Source: Myxococcales bacterium
GTDB taxonomy: Bacteria > Myxococcota_A > SURF-8
Assembly: GCA_003598065.1 (NCBI GenBank)
Contig: QZKR01000028.1
Location: 1-64,000 of the forward strand
Direction of reading: 5' to 3'
DNA length: 64,000 bases
Shown: piece after piece, positions 29,517 through 39,242 of the stretch
Layout of the letters: every line of letters begins with the position of its first letter
How positions within the stretch are numbered: the stretch's first letter is position 1
Translations under genes and position numbers: made by a program
Notes under the pieces: generated by a model
Told to the model about the DNA's origin: nothing
The model's input: only the letters and a program-made list of their open reading frames with translations
Database searches by the model: none

Positions 29517-30761
29517 TCAAGCTTTTCGCAGGTTCTCGATAATCGCCTGGCCGAAGCCCGAGCAGGAAACGAGCGTCGAGCCGGGCATGAGGCGTTCGAG
29601 GTCGTAGGTGACGCGCCGCTGTTTGATCGTCTCGCCGATCGCCTCGCGGATCGCCGTCGCCGCTTCCGTCCAGCCCATGTAATCCAGCATCATGCAGGCG
29701 GAAAGCAAGAGCGAACCGGGATTCACCTTGTCCTGTCCGGCGTACTTCGGCGCGCTGCCGTGCGTGGCCTCGAAGACGCCGACGCCGTCGCCGACGTTGC
29801 CGCCGGGGGCCATGCCCAAACCGCCGATCTGCGCCGCGCCGGCGTCGGAGAGATAATCGCCGTTGAGGTTCGTCGTCAGAATGACGCTGTACTCCGCCGG
29901 GCGCAAAAGAAGCTGCTGGAACATCGAGTCGGCGATGCGGTCCTTGATGACGATCTTGCCTTCCGTCGGCCTCCGCTCGGCGATGATCTCCGTTTCCTTC
30001 ACCACCAGGTCGCGGTAGACGCGCGTGAAGTAGTCGTAGGCCCAGTTGCGGAAAGCCCCTTCCGTGTATTTCTGGATGTTGCCCTTGTGGACGATGGTGA
30101 TCGACGGCCGCTTCATGGCGATGGCGTGGCGGATCGCCGCTTCGCTGATGCGTTCCGTGGCGTGGCGGCTCATCGGCTTGATGCCGATGGCGCTTTCCGG
30201 CGCGAGTTGCACGCCCTGCGTCTCGTGGACCAGGTCGATGAAACGGCGCGCGGCGTCGCTTTCGGCGGCATACTCGACGCCGAGATAGATGTCCTCGGTA
30301 TTCTCGCGGAAGATGACGATGTCGAGATCCTCCGGGCGCAGAACGGGCGAGGGCAGCCCCCGAATCCACTTCACCGGCCGCACGCAGGCGTAAAGATCGA
30401 GCGCCTGACGGATGGCGACGTTGAGCGAACGATGGCCCTCGCCGACGGGCGTCGTCAAGGGGCCCTTGATCGCCACGCGGTAGTCGCGGATCGCCTGCAA
30501 CGCCTCCTCCGGCAACGAGGAGCCGAATTCCTTCAACGCCGCTTCGCCGACGGGCAGCTTCATCCAATGAAGGTGTCGCCTGCCGGCGTAGAGCGTCTCC
30601 ACGGCGGCGTCCACGACGCGCTTCATCACCGGCGTGATGTCCGCGCCGGTGCCGTCGCCCTCGATAAAGGGGATGATCGGATTGTCGGGCGCCCGCAACT
30701 CGCCGTCCCGCCAGACGATTTTCTCGCCCTCGGCGGGGATTTTCAGTTTTGCGACGCCCAT
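29517..30761 (-). CDS. icd: Isocitrate dehydrogenase (NADP-type)
   Basis: IIPFIEGDGTGADITPVMKRVVDAAVE; NTEDIYLGVEY; ATHGSAPKYAGQDKVNPGSLLLS; start at 30761 within a longer ORF. Confidence 0.96.
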   Translation of the reverse strand: MGVAKLKIPAEGEKIVWRDGELRAPDNPIIPFIEGDGTGADITPVMKRVVDAAVETLYAGRRHLHWMKLPVGEAALKEFGSSLPEEALQAIRDYRVAIKGPLTTPVGEGHRSLNVAIRQALDLYACVRPVKWIRGLPSPVLRPEDLDIVIFRENTEDIYLGVEYAAESDAARRFIDLVHETQGVQLAPESAIGIKPMSRHATERISEAAIRHAIAMKRPSITIVHKGNIQKYTEGAFRNWAYDYFTRVYRDLVVKETEIIAERRPTEGKIVIKDRIADSMFQQLLLRPAEYSVILTTNLNGDYLSDAGAAQIGGLGMAPGGNVGDGVGVFEATHGSAPKYAGQDKVNPGSLLLSACMMLDYMGWTEAATAIREAIGETIKQRRVTYDLERLMPGSTLVSCSGFGQAIIENLRKA

Positions 30762-30995
30762 GGATACCTCCCCTATATACTCATCCACGCAAGCAACATG
30801 ATGCCTTTTCGGCCACGCCGCCGCGTTCGCCGCCCCCTCCCCTGCACGAAAAGATCGTTTCCAAGGGAGAATTATGCCAGAACTTTCCCCGTTCACCAAG
30901 GCGTTAACGACGTAAAATCACAAGGCTTGCGTTCGCTGAAAGATTGTGTAACCTCCCAACAGTCGGCGACATCCCGGCGACGGAGGTGCAAGAGC

Positions 30996-32393
30996 ATGGA
31001 ATCCTTTGATGTAGCAATCATTGGCGCGGGGCCCGGCGGCTACGTGGCGGCGATCCGCGCCGCGCAGAACGGCCTGAAAGTCGCGCTGGTGGAGAAGGAC
31101 GCGCGGCTGGGCGGGACCTGCCTCAACGTCGGCTGCATTCCCTCCAAGGCGCTTTTGGAATCGAGCGAGGTGTTCTACGTCGCCGCGCATGAAGCGGCGG
31201 CGCACGGCGTCCGCCTCGCTCCGCCGGAACTGGAGCTGCCGACGATGCTGGCGCGCAAACGGACGATCGTCGAGGAGCTTACCGCCGGATTGGCGCTGAT
31301 AATGAAACGCCATAAGGTGACCGTCGTTTCGGGATCGGGCCGCCTGACGGGACCGGGGCGGGTGGAGGTCGAAACAGCGCAAGGGCCGCGCACGCTGGAG
31401 GCGAAACATCTCGTTCTCGCCACGGGCAGCGAGCCGACGCCGCTTGCCGACCTGCCTTTCGACGGCCGACGTGTCGTCAGTTCGACCGAAGCGCTGAGCT
31501 TCGAGGCCGTTCCGCCGCGTCTCGCCGTGATCGGGGCCGGGGCGGTGGGGCTGGAGTTGGGCAGCGTCTGGCGGCGGCTCGGCGCGCAAGTGACGGTTAT
31601 CGAACTGTTGCCGCAGATCGTCCCCTTCGCCGACAAGCAATTGGCCAAAGCACTGGAGAAGAGTCTGCGCGACCTGGGGCTGGAGTTTCGCCTGAAGACG
31701 AAGCTTGTCGGCGCGGAGCTGCGCGACGACGGCGTGACGCTGCATTTGCTGGACGCGAAGCAGCAGCCGGAGATGCTCGCCGCCGACCGCGTGCTGGTCG
31801 CCGTCGGCCGCCGGCCATTTGCGAAGGGGCTGGGCCTGGAGGCGCTCGGCGTGGCGACCGACGAACGCGGACGCGTCAAGGTGAACGGGGAGTTGCAGAC
31901 AAACGTCCCCGGCGTGTGGGCGATCGGCGACCTCGTCGCCGGGCCGATGCTGGCGCACAAGGCGGAGGAAGAGGGCATCGCCGTCGCCGACCGCATCGCC
32001 GGCAGGCCGGCGCACATCAACTACGACGCCGTGCCGGCGGTGGTCTACACCGCGCCGGAACTGGCGCAGGCGGGGTTGACGGAGGATCAGGCGCGCGAAC
32101 GCGGCATCGACTGCCAGGCGGGCAAGTTCTATTTCCAGAGCAACGGCCGCGCGAAAACGATGGGCCAGACCGACGGGCTGGTGAAGGTGGTGGCCGAGGC
32201 GGCGACGGGGAAACTCTTAGGCGTGCATATCGTCGGTCCCCATGCCTCCGATCTCATCGCCGAGGCGGCGCTGGCCCTGGAGCTTGGCGCGACCGCTCAG
32301 GATCTGGCCCGCACCTGCCACGCCCACCCGACGCTGGCCGAGGCGCTGAAAGAGGCGGCGCTCGCCGTCGATCGGCGCAGCATCCATGGCTAG
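30996..32393 (+). CDS. lpdA: Dihydrolipoyl dehydrogenase
   Basis: DVAIIGAGPGGYVAAIRAAQNGLKVALVEK; GGTCLNVGCIPSKALL; C-terminal HAHPTLAEALKEAAL. Confidence 0.97.
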   Translation: MESFDVAIIGAGPGGYVAAIRAAQNGLKVALVEKDARLGGTCLNVGCIPSKALLESSEVFYVAAHEAAAHGVRLAPPELELPTMLARKRTIVEELTAGLALIMKRHKVTVVSGSGRLTGPGRVEVETAQGPRTLEAKHLVLATGSEPTPLADLPFDGRRVVSSTEALSFEAVPPRLAVIGAGAVGLELGSVWRRLGAQVTVIELLPQIVPFADKQLAKALEKSLRDLGLEFRLKTKLVGAELRDDGVTLHLLDAKQQPEMLAADRVLVAVGRRPFAKGLGLEALGVATDERGRVKVNGELQTNVPGVWAIGDLVAGPMLAHKAEEEGIAVADRIAGRPAHINYDAVPAVVYTAPELAQAGLTEDQARERGIDCQAGKFYFQSNGRAKTMGQTDGLVKVVAEAATGKLLGVHIVGPHASDLIAEAALALELGATAQDLARTCHAHPTLAEALKEAALAVDRRSIHG

Positions 32394-32409
32394 GCGAAAC
32401 GGGTCCGGA

Positions 32410-33144
32410 TCAGCCGCGCAGGCCTTCCGCTTCGATGACGGCGTTTTCAGAAGCAGGATCGAAGGCGGGACGAACCAGGGCGCGGGCGAGCGTCGCGGCG
32501 TCGATGGAGGCGTACCGCGTCTTGAGCGACGAGAGGCCGAGCGCCCCGAGCGCGGTCAAGCCGGCGTCGATGACGCGCCCGGCGAAAAGCTCCAGCGGGC
32601 GTTTGTCCTCGCGGTCGGGGCCGGTGATGATCCCCGGCCGCGCGACGACGAAGGGCAGGCCGCTTTCCCGAACCGTCTGCTCGGCTCTGGTTCGCGCGCG
32701 CATGTAAGCGCCTTTCGCCGTCGGTCCCGCCCCCATCGCCGACAGATAGACGAGGCGCGGACGTATCCCCGCCACGCGGGCGGCGTCAACCAGCAAAGCC
32801 GTCAGGCCGTAGTCGATCGTTTCGTAGGAGGCGGCGGCCGGGTCGCCGCCGGCGCGGCCCAGGGCCTGCATGCGGCGGCGCGTCGTGCCGATAAGGATAA
32901 ACATCGCGTCCGGCTTCAGGGCGGCGAGCGTTCGCGTCATGGCCTCGCGTTCCCACGGCGTGGCGTCGGTCTCTGCGCCCAGCGCGGCGAACCGTTCGCG
33001 CCATGCTTCCAACTGCGGTGAATCCGAACGGACATGGGCGACGACCCCGGCGTTTCGTGCCCTCAATTCGCGCACGACGGCCTGCCCCACGTAGCCTGTC
33101 GCGCCGGCGACGAAGGCGGAAGGCGAGTCGGCAAAAGCGGACAT
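32410..33144 (-). CDS. NAD(P)-binding SDR/NmrA-like family protein
   Basis: SAFVAGATGYVGQAVVRELRARNAGVVAHVRSDSP Rossmann motif; 244 aa. Confidence 0.85.
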   Translation of the reverse strand: MSAFADSPSAFVAGATGYVGQAVVRELRARNAGVVAHVRSDSPQLEAWRERFAALGAETDATPWEREAMTRTLAALKPDAMFILIGTTRRRMQALGRAGGDPAAASYETIDYGLTALLVDAARVAGIRPRLVYLSAMGAGPTAKGAYMRARTRAEQTVRESGLPFVVARPGIITGPDREDKRPLELFAGRVIDAGLTALGALGLSSLKTRYASIDAATLARALVRPAFDPASENAVIEAEGLRG

Positions 33145-33146
33145 CG

Positions 33147-34292
33147 TTACACCATCCGTTCCGGCCGGCCGGAGGCCGCCTCGCGACGCCCGGTGGTGAG
33201 GATGCGGTAGCCCCAGTCGAGGCGCACGAACGCCACGAGCAAGAGCAGAATCAGCACGAGCACGAACGTCACGACCAGCGTGCTGTGAACCTCCCGGAAG
33301 AATATTTTCCCCTGGCCGACCAGCGGCATCACCTGCGGCTGAGTCGGCAGGCCGAAGCGCATCGCCAGTTCGTCGATCCTCGTGAGATGGACGACGGGGA
33401 CGCCTTCCTCCACGAAGCGGGTCATGATCGAATCGATCTCGGTCGCGCCCTTCGGCGCTTCGCGGTTGATGCCCGGCTTGAACGCCGATTTGCCCACCTT
33501 GGTGCCCACCGAGGTCGTGCCGCCGCCGACGTTGATGTAGGCCTTGATTTCCTTGTCGCCGGCGTGCATGCGATAAAGGGCCATGCGCCGCTCGACGCTG
33601 TCCGTGTAGTCCTTCACTTCCAGGTAGGGAACGCCCGAGCGCACGATCGCGTCGTCGATCGCTTTTCGGCCGAATTTCGTAAGCCCCAGGCCGCGGTCGT
33701 CGATGCCGCCGCGGCTGATCGCCACCGAACGGTAGGGGAAAAACCGTTTTTCGAACAGCAGCCGCTCCATGTCGGGCCACATGAACGACGGCAGATTCGC
33801 TCCCCATTGCGACGAACCGCCCGAGGAGATGATGATCGGCTCCAGCTTCAGCGTGGCGAGCGCGGAGAGCACGGTGACGTTGATCGCCGGGAAGGAGCCG
33901 GAGAGGCCCACGGCGACGACGTCGCCTTCTTCGACGGGGGCGCGTTTCAGCAATTGGACGATCACCGCCGCGAAGTTGGGGTTGGCCGACGTCTGCTTGG
34001 CCGGCAGATGGCCGGGGTTGGTGGTGACGGGCGTGAGCAGTTCGCCGATGAGACCGGATTTGGCGGGATCGGACTCCGGGTCGCTCGGCAGGTTGAGCCG
34101 CAGCCGCTCGGCTTTGATCGCGTTGAAGGCGTCCTGCGCCAGTTTGGACGCCTTGATTTTCTCCGCGTAGTAGGGCTGCTTCTCCTGGACGGTGTAGTTC
34201 TCCGCCGCAATCAACCCGATCACGGCCACGAAGGCGACCACCCACAACAGCCGCAGGGAAATTCGCGTCGGCCGCCAGTAGAGTTTTTTCAT
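33147..34292 (-). CDS. Poly-gamma-glutamate system protein (PgsW-like)
   Basis: Membrane-anchored at both ends; located directly after pgsB/pgsC-like genes; VGLSGSFPAINVTVLSALATLKLEPIIISSGGSSQWGAN. Confidence 0.75.
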   Translation of the reverse strand: MKKLYWRPTRISLRLLWVVAFVAVIGLIAAENYTVQEKQPYYAEKIKASKLAQDAFNAIKAERLRLNLPSDPESDPAKSGLIGELLTPVTTNPGHLPAKQTSANPNFAAVIVQLLKRAPVEEGDVVAVGLSGSFPAINVTVLSALATLKLEPIIISSGGSSQWGANLPSFMWPDMERLLFEKRFFPYRSVAISRGGIDDRGLGLTKFGRKAIDDAIVRSGVPYLEVKDYTDSVERRMALYRMHAGDKEIKAYINVGGGTTSVGTKVGKSAFKPGINREAPKGATEIDSIMTRFVEEGVPVVHLTRIDELAMRFGLPTQPQVMPLVGQGKIFFREVHSTLVVTFVLVLILLLLVAFVRLDWGYRILTTGRREAASGRPERMV

Positions 34293-34735
34293 GCCAGCAA
34301 CTCCGTTCCGACGACAAGAATCAGCACGAGCCGCACGATGCAGGCGACGATGGTCAGCGAGGCCAGAGTCTGCATCACGCCCTGACGGTCCATCCACAGC
34401 GCGATCAGGCCGGGAATGATGTAGCCGATCACGTCGTAGGAGAACGGCTGAAGGCCCGGGACGTCGCGCATCAGCATGCCGATGACGTAGCCGATGAGGA
34501 TCATCAGGGCCGTGCGCCGCCGCCCGTAGACGATGAGGAAGGAGGACAGCGCCCGCACCACGCCGAAGGTGGCGAAGCCGGCGATCAGCGTGGCCGCCAC
34601 GTCCAGCGGCTGATTCAGGTAGAGCGCGACGTAGCCGGGAACGATCATGCCGCCGGTGGCGATGCCGAACAGCTCGGTGAACAGCAGGCCGACGGCGAGG
34701 CCGATGCCGATGGCGAGCGGCAGCAGTTCATACAT
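34289..34735 (-). CDS. pgsC: Poly-gamma-glutamate biosynthesis protein PgsC/CapC
   Basis: 148 aa membrane protein with GLLFTELFGIATGGMIVPGYVALYLNQPLDVAATLIAGFATF. Confidence 0.9.
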   Translation of the reverse strand: MYELLPLAIGIGLAVGLLFTELFGIATGGMIVPGYVALYLNQPLDVAATLIAGFATFGVVRALSSFLIVYGRRRTALMILIGYVIGMLMRDVPGLQPFSYDVIGYIIPGLIALWMDRQGVMQTLASLTIVACIVRLVLILVVGTELLA

Positions 34736-35925
34736 CAACGCACCTCCAGCGAGCGGTTCTTGAAATAGCGGACGAGATCGAGGCCCGGCCCGCCGATGTT
34801 GCCCATGCCGACGACGAGCGTCGAGCGGCCGCAGACCTCCAGCACGCGCTCGAAGATTTCGTCGGCGCCGCTGCTTTCCACCTGGACGAACAGTTCCGGC
34901 CCCACGCCGAGGTTGGCCGCGAGTCGTGCGAAGAGATAGGCGCCCGTGCCGATCAGCACCACCTTGTCCGCCTCGCGCCAATAGTCGCCGTCGCGGACGA
35001 GCTGCGCCGTGCGGCTCGGACGGTCGGCGCGCAGGTTGAAGATGCCGACGACGCGGTCCACGTCGTGGTAGCGTTTGCGGGCGTAACGCCAGATGCGCTC
35101 CGTCGAGTGCGGATCGTTGGCGGCGAAGCCGTTGACGAAGACGATCCGCCGTCCGAAGAAGTGGACGACGTGCTCGGAGAGCGCGCCCGGGTCGGGGTTG
35201 GCCTTCCACATACCCTTGATCGCCGCCTGGCGCGGGATCTTGAATTCCTCGGTGAGCTTCAGGACCAGGGCGACGTTTTCCTTGTGTTCGGTGTAGCTGA
35301 AGCCCGACATCTCCATGTCGGAGACGGCTTCGATCTCTTCGGCGGTCGTCGCGACGAGCCTCGTCTTACGGTCGTCGCAGGCCTCCTTCAGCACGTCGAG
35401 GTGCTTTTGCTCGGCGGTGTAAAGGACGCCGCCGACGGGAACCATGCCGGCGAGCGCGCGGGCCACGTCGGCGTCGGTGGGGCCCATCACGTCGAGGTGA
35501 TCCGGCCGGGCGTTGGTGATGACGCCGTGCGTGGCGCGCACGAGCATGCGCTCGGCCACCCAATGCAGATAGGGCTGGAGCGCCATGCACTCGACCACCA
35601 GCGCTTTCGCTCCCGCTTCGACAGCGGCGTCAACGATGCGCTTCTGTTCGATGATATTCGCGCCGGTCGGCCGGTAGACGGGAATCTCGCGGAAATCCGG
35701 CATGATCATCCGCGCCAGCGTGCCCGTCGTTTTGGCGGCGGCGGGAATGCCCGCGTCGTTCAGGGCGGCGGCGATCAGCCGCGTCACGCTCGATTTGCCG
35801 CGCGTGCCGCTGACGTGAATGCGGATGGGTACACGAGAGAGATTGCGGAAATGCGCCGCCCGTTCCACGAGCCCCAGGCCCGCGAGTCCGCCTGCGAGAA
35901 TGGCCAGTATGTCGATGCCCAGCAT
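34735..35925 (-). CDS. pgsB: Poly-gamma-glutamate synthase PgsB/CapB
   Basis: HVSGTRGKSSVTRLIAAAL P-loop; VITNARPDHLDVMGPT; TGATG overlap with pgsC. Confidence 0.92.
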   Translation of the reverse strand: MLGIDILAILAGGLAGLGLVERAAHFRNLSRVPIRIHVSGTRGKSSVTRLIAAALNDAGIPAAAKTTGTLARMIMPDFREIPVYRPTGANIIEQKRIVDAAVEAGAKALVVECMALQPYLHWVAERMLVRATHGVITNARPDHLDVMGPTDADVARALAGMVPVGGVLYTAEQKHLDVLKEACDDRKTRLVATTAEEIEAVSDMEMSGFSYTEHKENVALVLKLTEEFKIPRQAAIKGMWKANPDPGALSEHVVHFFGRRIVFVNGFAANDPHSTERIWRYARKRYHDVDRVVGIFNLRADRPSRTAQLVRDGDYWREADKVVLIGTGAYLFARLAANLGVGPELFVQVESSGADEIFERVLEVCGRSTLVVGMGNIGGPGLDLVRYFKNRSLEVR

Positions 35926-35965
35926 GGTGCGTCCGCCCCGGCCCTTAAACGCGCGCCGCATCGTA

Positions 35966-36013
35966 ATAAAAAAGCAGGGAGACAGCCGAATCGGGTGTTC
36001 GCCGTCTCCCTGC
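35966..36013 (-). terminator. Intrinsic terminator downstream of HU gene
   Basis: On minus strand GCAGGGAGAC...GTCTCCCTGC followed by TTTTTTATT. Confidence 0.8.
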
Positions 36014-36170
36014 TCGTTCGGCCCGATTTTGTTAGGCCAATGGAGCGCGGGTCGCCCGGACCGTCGCCGTTTCGGCTTGCGCCTGCAGTTCCGGCGGCAC
36101 TATACGACAAGCGCCGCTCGAAATCCAGGCCAAAGAAAACGCCGCGGCCGGACGATCCTTGCGGGGGAAC

Positions 36171-36476
36171 TTACTTCTTCTTCGCCGGGATGATCGTCTC
36201 CTGGAACGCCTTGGCCAGCCGCATCTTGACGACCGTCTTCGCCGGGATCTTGATTTCCTGGCCGGTGGCCGGGTTGCGGCCGATGCGGGCTTTGCGCTTG
36301 GAGAGCGTCAGTTTGCCGATGCCGGGCACCGTGAACGAACCGACCTTCTTCGTTTCGCCCGCGGAGAGATCCACCAACTCGTCGAGAATCGACGCCGCGT
36401 TGGCCTTGGTCAGGCCGAACTTCTGGGCGAAATGGGAAACGATCTGCGCTTTGGTCATGGGTTTCTTCTCGGCCAT
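36171..36476 (-). CDS. HU family DNA-binding protein
   Basis: MTKAQIVSHFAQKFGLTKANAASILDELVDLSAGETKKVGSFTVPGIGKLTLSKRKARIGRNPATGQEIKIPAKTVVKMRLAKAF. Confidence 0.96.
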   Translation of the reverse strand: MAEKKPMTKAQIVSHFAQKFGLTKANAASILDELVDLSAGETKKVGSFTVPGIGKLTLSKRKARIGRNPATGQEIKIPAKTVVKMRLAKAFQETIIPAKKK

Positions 36477-36818
36477 GGTCCTATCCTCCGTCAATGGTTT
36501 GTATGGTCATCCATCCGGATGCTCGCGCATCCGGGCCCTCAAGTCCCAAGCGTGTATTTTCAACGGGTCGCCCCAAACACCTGTTTTTCGCCGCCGCCGG
36601 GCGGGCCTCGTCGGTCCGCGTGAGCTACGCGCATACCCCGTTTGCAGCGCGAATCTGGACGGATTGTAGCGAAACGTTTTTCTTTTGCAACAAGGAAATG
36701 CTGATTTTAGGCGGTTTTTTTCATACTGGAGCGCGCAAAGCCCCGTCAAATAAGGCTTTCAGAAGCGGCGAGCGATTCATAATGTATTGAATACATTCGC
36801 TTTTCGCGAACGCCGGCC

Positions 36819-37403
36819 TCAACCGGGAAACCGGCCGAAACGCGCCAGGACGCCCGGTATATCGGGCTTCGGATGCCCTGGAGGCTTGCAGAATTTGCCC
36901 GCCTCGTCGAAGAAGCCGCCCTTCGCCTTGGCCAGATTGTTGGCGTGCACGACGTGCAGAATCGAGGCCAGAGGCAGGCCGAGCGCCCGGGCGAAATCGA
37001 CGGTGCGGCCGATGGCCTGGAGAATCGCGCGGGAAAGCGCGGCGATGTCGCGTGCGGCTTTCATTTCGGCGATGCGCGCCACGACGGCCGACAGCTCTTC
37101 GTGCAGCGCCGCGTCGTCGAGCAGCGGCCGCGCCGGGTAATCCTCGATCGCCAGATCGATCGCGACGCCGGCGTCGTAGGCGAGTTGGTTGGTCACCACG
37201 ATCAGGTCCGAAATTGCGTCGGCGAGTTCGACCACATCCCGCGCGGCGGCGGCGCGGGAAAGTTCGGCGTACTCTTCATCGACGAGCGCGAAGTCGCGCA
37301 CGAGCACGCGCGGCGCGGGAAAAGCCGGCGGCGCAATTTCCGGAAAGCGCATCACCTCGCGCGGGAACCGGCTGATCGTCGATACGGTGAACGTCTCGCC
37401 CAT
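36819..37403 (-). CDS. MazG/PRA-PH-like NTP pyrophosphohydrolase family protein
   Basis: FALVDEEYAELSRAAAARDVVELADAISDLIVVTNQLAYDAGV EExxE...ExxD pattern; HVVHANNLAKA; AGGAGG RBS. Confidence 0.7.
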   Translation of the reverse strand: MGETFTVSTISRFPREVMRFPEIAPPAFPAPRVLVRDFALVDEEYAELSRAAAARDVVELADAISDLIVVTNQLAYDAGVAIDLAIEDYPARPLLDDAALHEELSAVVARIAEMKAARDIAALSRAILQAIGRTVDFARALGLPLASILHVVHANNLAKAKGGFFDEAGKFCKPPGHPKPDIPGVLARFGRFPG

Positions 37404-37450
37404 CGCTCCTCCTGCGGTGCAAAAATCCATTCAGTGTAATTTGATTCGCT

Positions 37451-38890
37451 TCACGGGCAGTCCTGGACGATCTCGGCGCGGAAACCCTCGATCATCACCA
37501 CGAGCGGGTCGCCGACGGCCGAACCGTCGAAGCCCGGCGAGGTGGCGATGCCCACGCCGTCCATGGCGGAGACGAGATCCTCCAGCGCGGCGTCGTAGTG
37601 GGCGTCGGCGAGGCAGAGGCCGGCGTGGGCGTCGAACATCGATCCGCCTTCGTAGACGCAGAAGCCGTCCGTCAGCGCGCAGAACTGGTTCACCATCTGT
37701 TCGTTTTTGCGATCCAGGTCCGCGTCCAGGAAAAATTCGTCCAGCCGCGCGTCGGTGACCATCAGGATCAGCCATTCGGCGACGAGGTCGCGGATCGCCG
37801 GCATCCCGCCCAGCCGGTTGAAGTAGACCAGCGCGCCGTCGGGATCGGAAACGACGTCGGCGCGCGCGGCTTCGAAAATCGCCATCAACTCATCGCCCGG
37901 CAGATCGGCGTCGAACGACTCGCTGTGCGCGATACCGCGGCGGTCCATGGCGGCGGCGAGATCTTCCAGGTAGGCGTCGAACATGGCGTTGGTGATCGCC
38001 ATCTGTTCGTGGGCCGGACCCAACGGCGAGCCGAAGTAGGTGCAGCCGCCGCCCGCCGCATGGCAGATCCAGCTATACAGGAGGTTGTTCATAGTGGGAA
38101 CGTCGGCGTGCGCGAAGAGCCAGCCGATGCGCTCGTCCTCGACCGCCTGATTGGTGAACTCGGCGATCAGCGCGCGGATGCCGGCCTCGCCGCCGAGTTC
38201 GACGAACAGCGGATACTCGCAATGCGGCGCATCGCCCCACCCGACGCAGACGCCGCCCTGGCCGGCGCAGTTCTCGATGACGGTCCAGCGCATGCAGCCG
38301 TGCTCGTCCCGGCCGCAGCGGCTAAGAGCGTCGCCTTCGCAGGACAGATCGCCGGTCCCGCAATCGGCGCTGTCGCACTCGAAAAATTCGTCCTCGGGGA
38401 AAAGCTCCCTGGTGTCGATCTCCATTTCGTCGTCGCCGTCGGTTTCAATGTCGTCGTCCGTCCCGTCGAGGTCGTCGAGTTCGTCGTCGCCGTCCGGGCC
38501 ATCGTCGTCCGTCGCGTCGCCGTCCGACGCCTCGCCATCGCTTTCCTCGCCGTCCGAGACGTCGCCATCGGCCTCCGCGTCGCCGTCCGGCTGCGCTTCG
38601 CATTTCCCCTGCGCCGTGCAACGTTCGCCGCCGGCGCAGGCCCCGCAGGATTGACCGCAGAGCGGGTCGGGACCGCAGACGCGCTCCCCGCAGTTCGGCC
38701 AGCAGAGGCATTGGCAGGCCTCCCAGCCCGAACCGTCCTGGCGGCAAAGCTGCGCGCCGGTCTGCCCGCCGCCGCAGTCGCAACCCTGCTGCGCGCCCGG
38801 CTCGCAGACGTTCTCTTGGCCTCCGCCGCCGCAGCCGGTCAGCGCCAACAGCGCCGCCGCTATGCCGATGAGGAAAGCTTGCGCGCGCAT
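37451..38890 (-). CDS. DGD-repeat lipoprotein with two tandem truncated-haemoglobin-like domains
   Basis: Lipobox LLALTGC; Cys-rich segment; DGD tract; LFVELGGEAGIRALIAEFTNQAVEDERIGWLFAHAD and VYFNRLGGMPAIRDLVAEWLILMVTDARLDEFFLDAD trHb-like repeats. Confidence 0.82.
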   Translation of the reverse strand: MRAQAFLIGIAAALLALTGCGGGGQENVCEPGAQQGCDCGGGQTGAQLCRQDGSGWEACQCLCWPNCGERVCGPDPLCGQSCGACAGGERCTAQGKCEAQPDGDAEADGDVSDGEESDGEASDGDATDDDGPDGDDELDDLDGTDDDIETDGDDEMEIDTRELFPEDEFFECDSADCGTGDLSCEGDALSRCGRDEHGCMRWTVIENCAGQGGVCVGWGDAPHCEYPLFVELGGEAGIRALIAEFTNQAVEDERIGWLFAHADVPTMNNLLYSWICHAAGGGCTYFGSPLGPAHEQMAITNAMFDAYLEDLAAAMDRRGIAHSESFDADLPGDELMAIFEAARADVVSDPDGALVYFNRLGGMPAIRDLVAEWLILMVTDARLDEFFLDADLDRKNEQMVNQFCALTDGFCVYEGGSMFDAHAGLCLADAHYDAALEDLVSAMDGVGIATSPGFDGSAVGDPLVVMIEGFRAEIVQDCP

Positions 38891-38966
38891 GGCGACTCTC
38901 TCCCGTTGCCGAATGTTCCATTCACAAGAGGATTGTTTCATCAAACGGCGGGTTTGGCAAGCGGGG

Positions 38967-39048
38967 GATTTAGTGGTGATTTAGTGGGCGATTTAGTGGG
39001 TTTCGCGACTTCGACCGCCCGACCTTCGCGCGCCGAGGCGTACAGGGC
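38967..39048. repeat. Three copies of GATTTAGTGG plus 43-bp duplicate of the 3' end of the Gfo/Idh gene
   Basis: 39006-39048 matches 40258-40300 with 2 mismatches in 43 nt; GATTTAGTGG at 38967, 38978, 38990. Confidence 0.85.
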
Positions 39049-39242
39049 TCGGAATGAGGTTTTCAACAACCTGTCAAGGTTTACCTGATGGGCGCTTGTA
39101 TGATATAGATTCCCCGGGCTGAATGGCTCAACCCGCAACCGCGGACGAAAGCGCCTCGGGTTTCCAGAAATTGAAGGCCGATCAGAGTCCGTAAGGAGAA
39201 CTGGCGTACAGCGACGACCTTCTTGGCATAAGGAGTAGACTC

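Noticed and set aside
29478-30995. 971-aa ORF extending upstream of dihydrolipoyl dehydrogenase
   Set aside because: Upstream part is antisense to icd; the true start is the ATG at 30996
30996-32393. lpdA as part of a pyruvate or 2-oxoglutarate dehydrogenase operon
   Set aside because: No E1 or E2 genes in the neighbourhood; only icd is adjacent and it is divergently oriented
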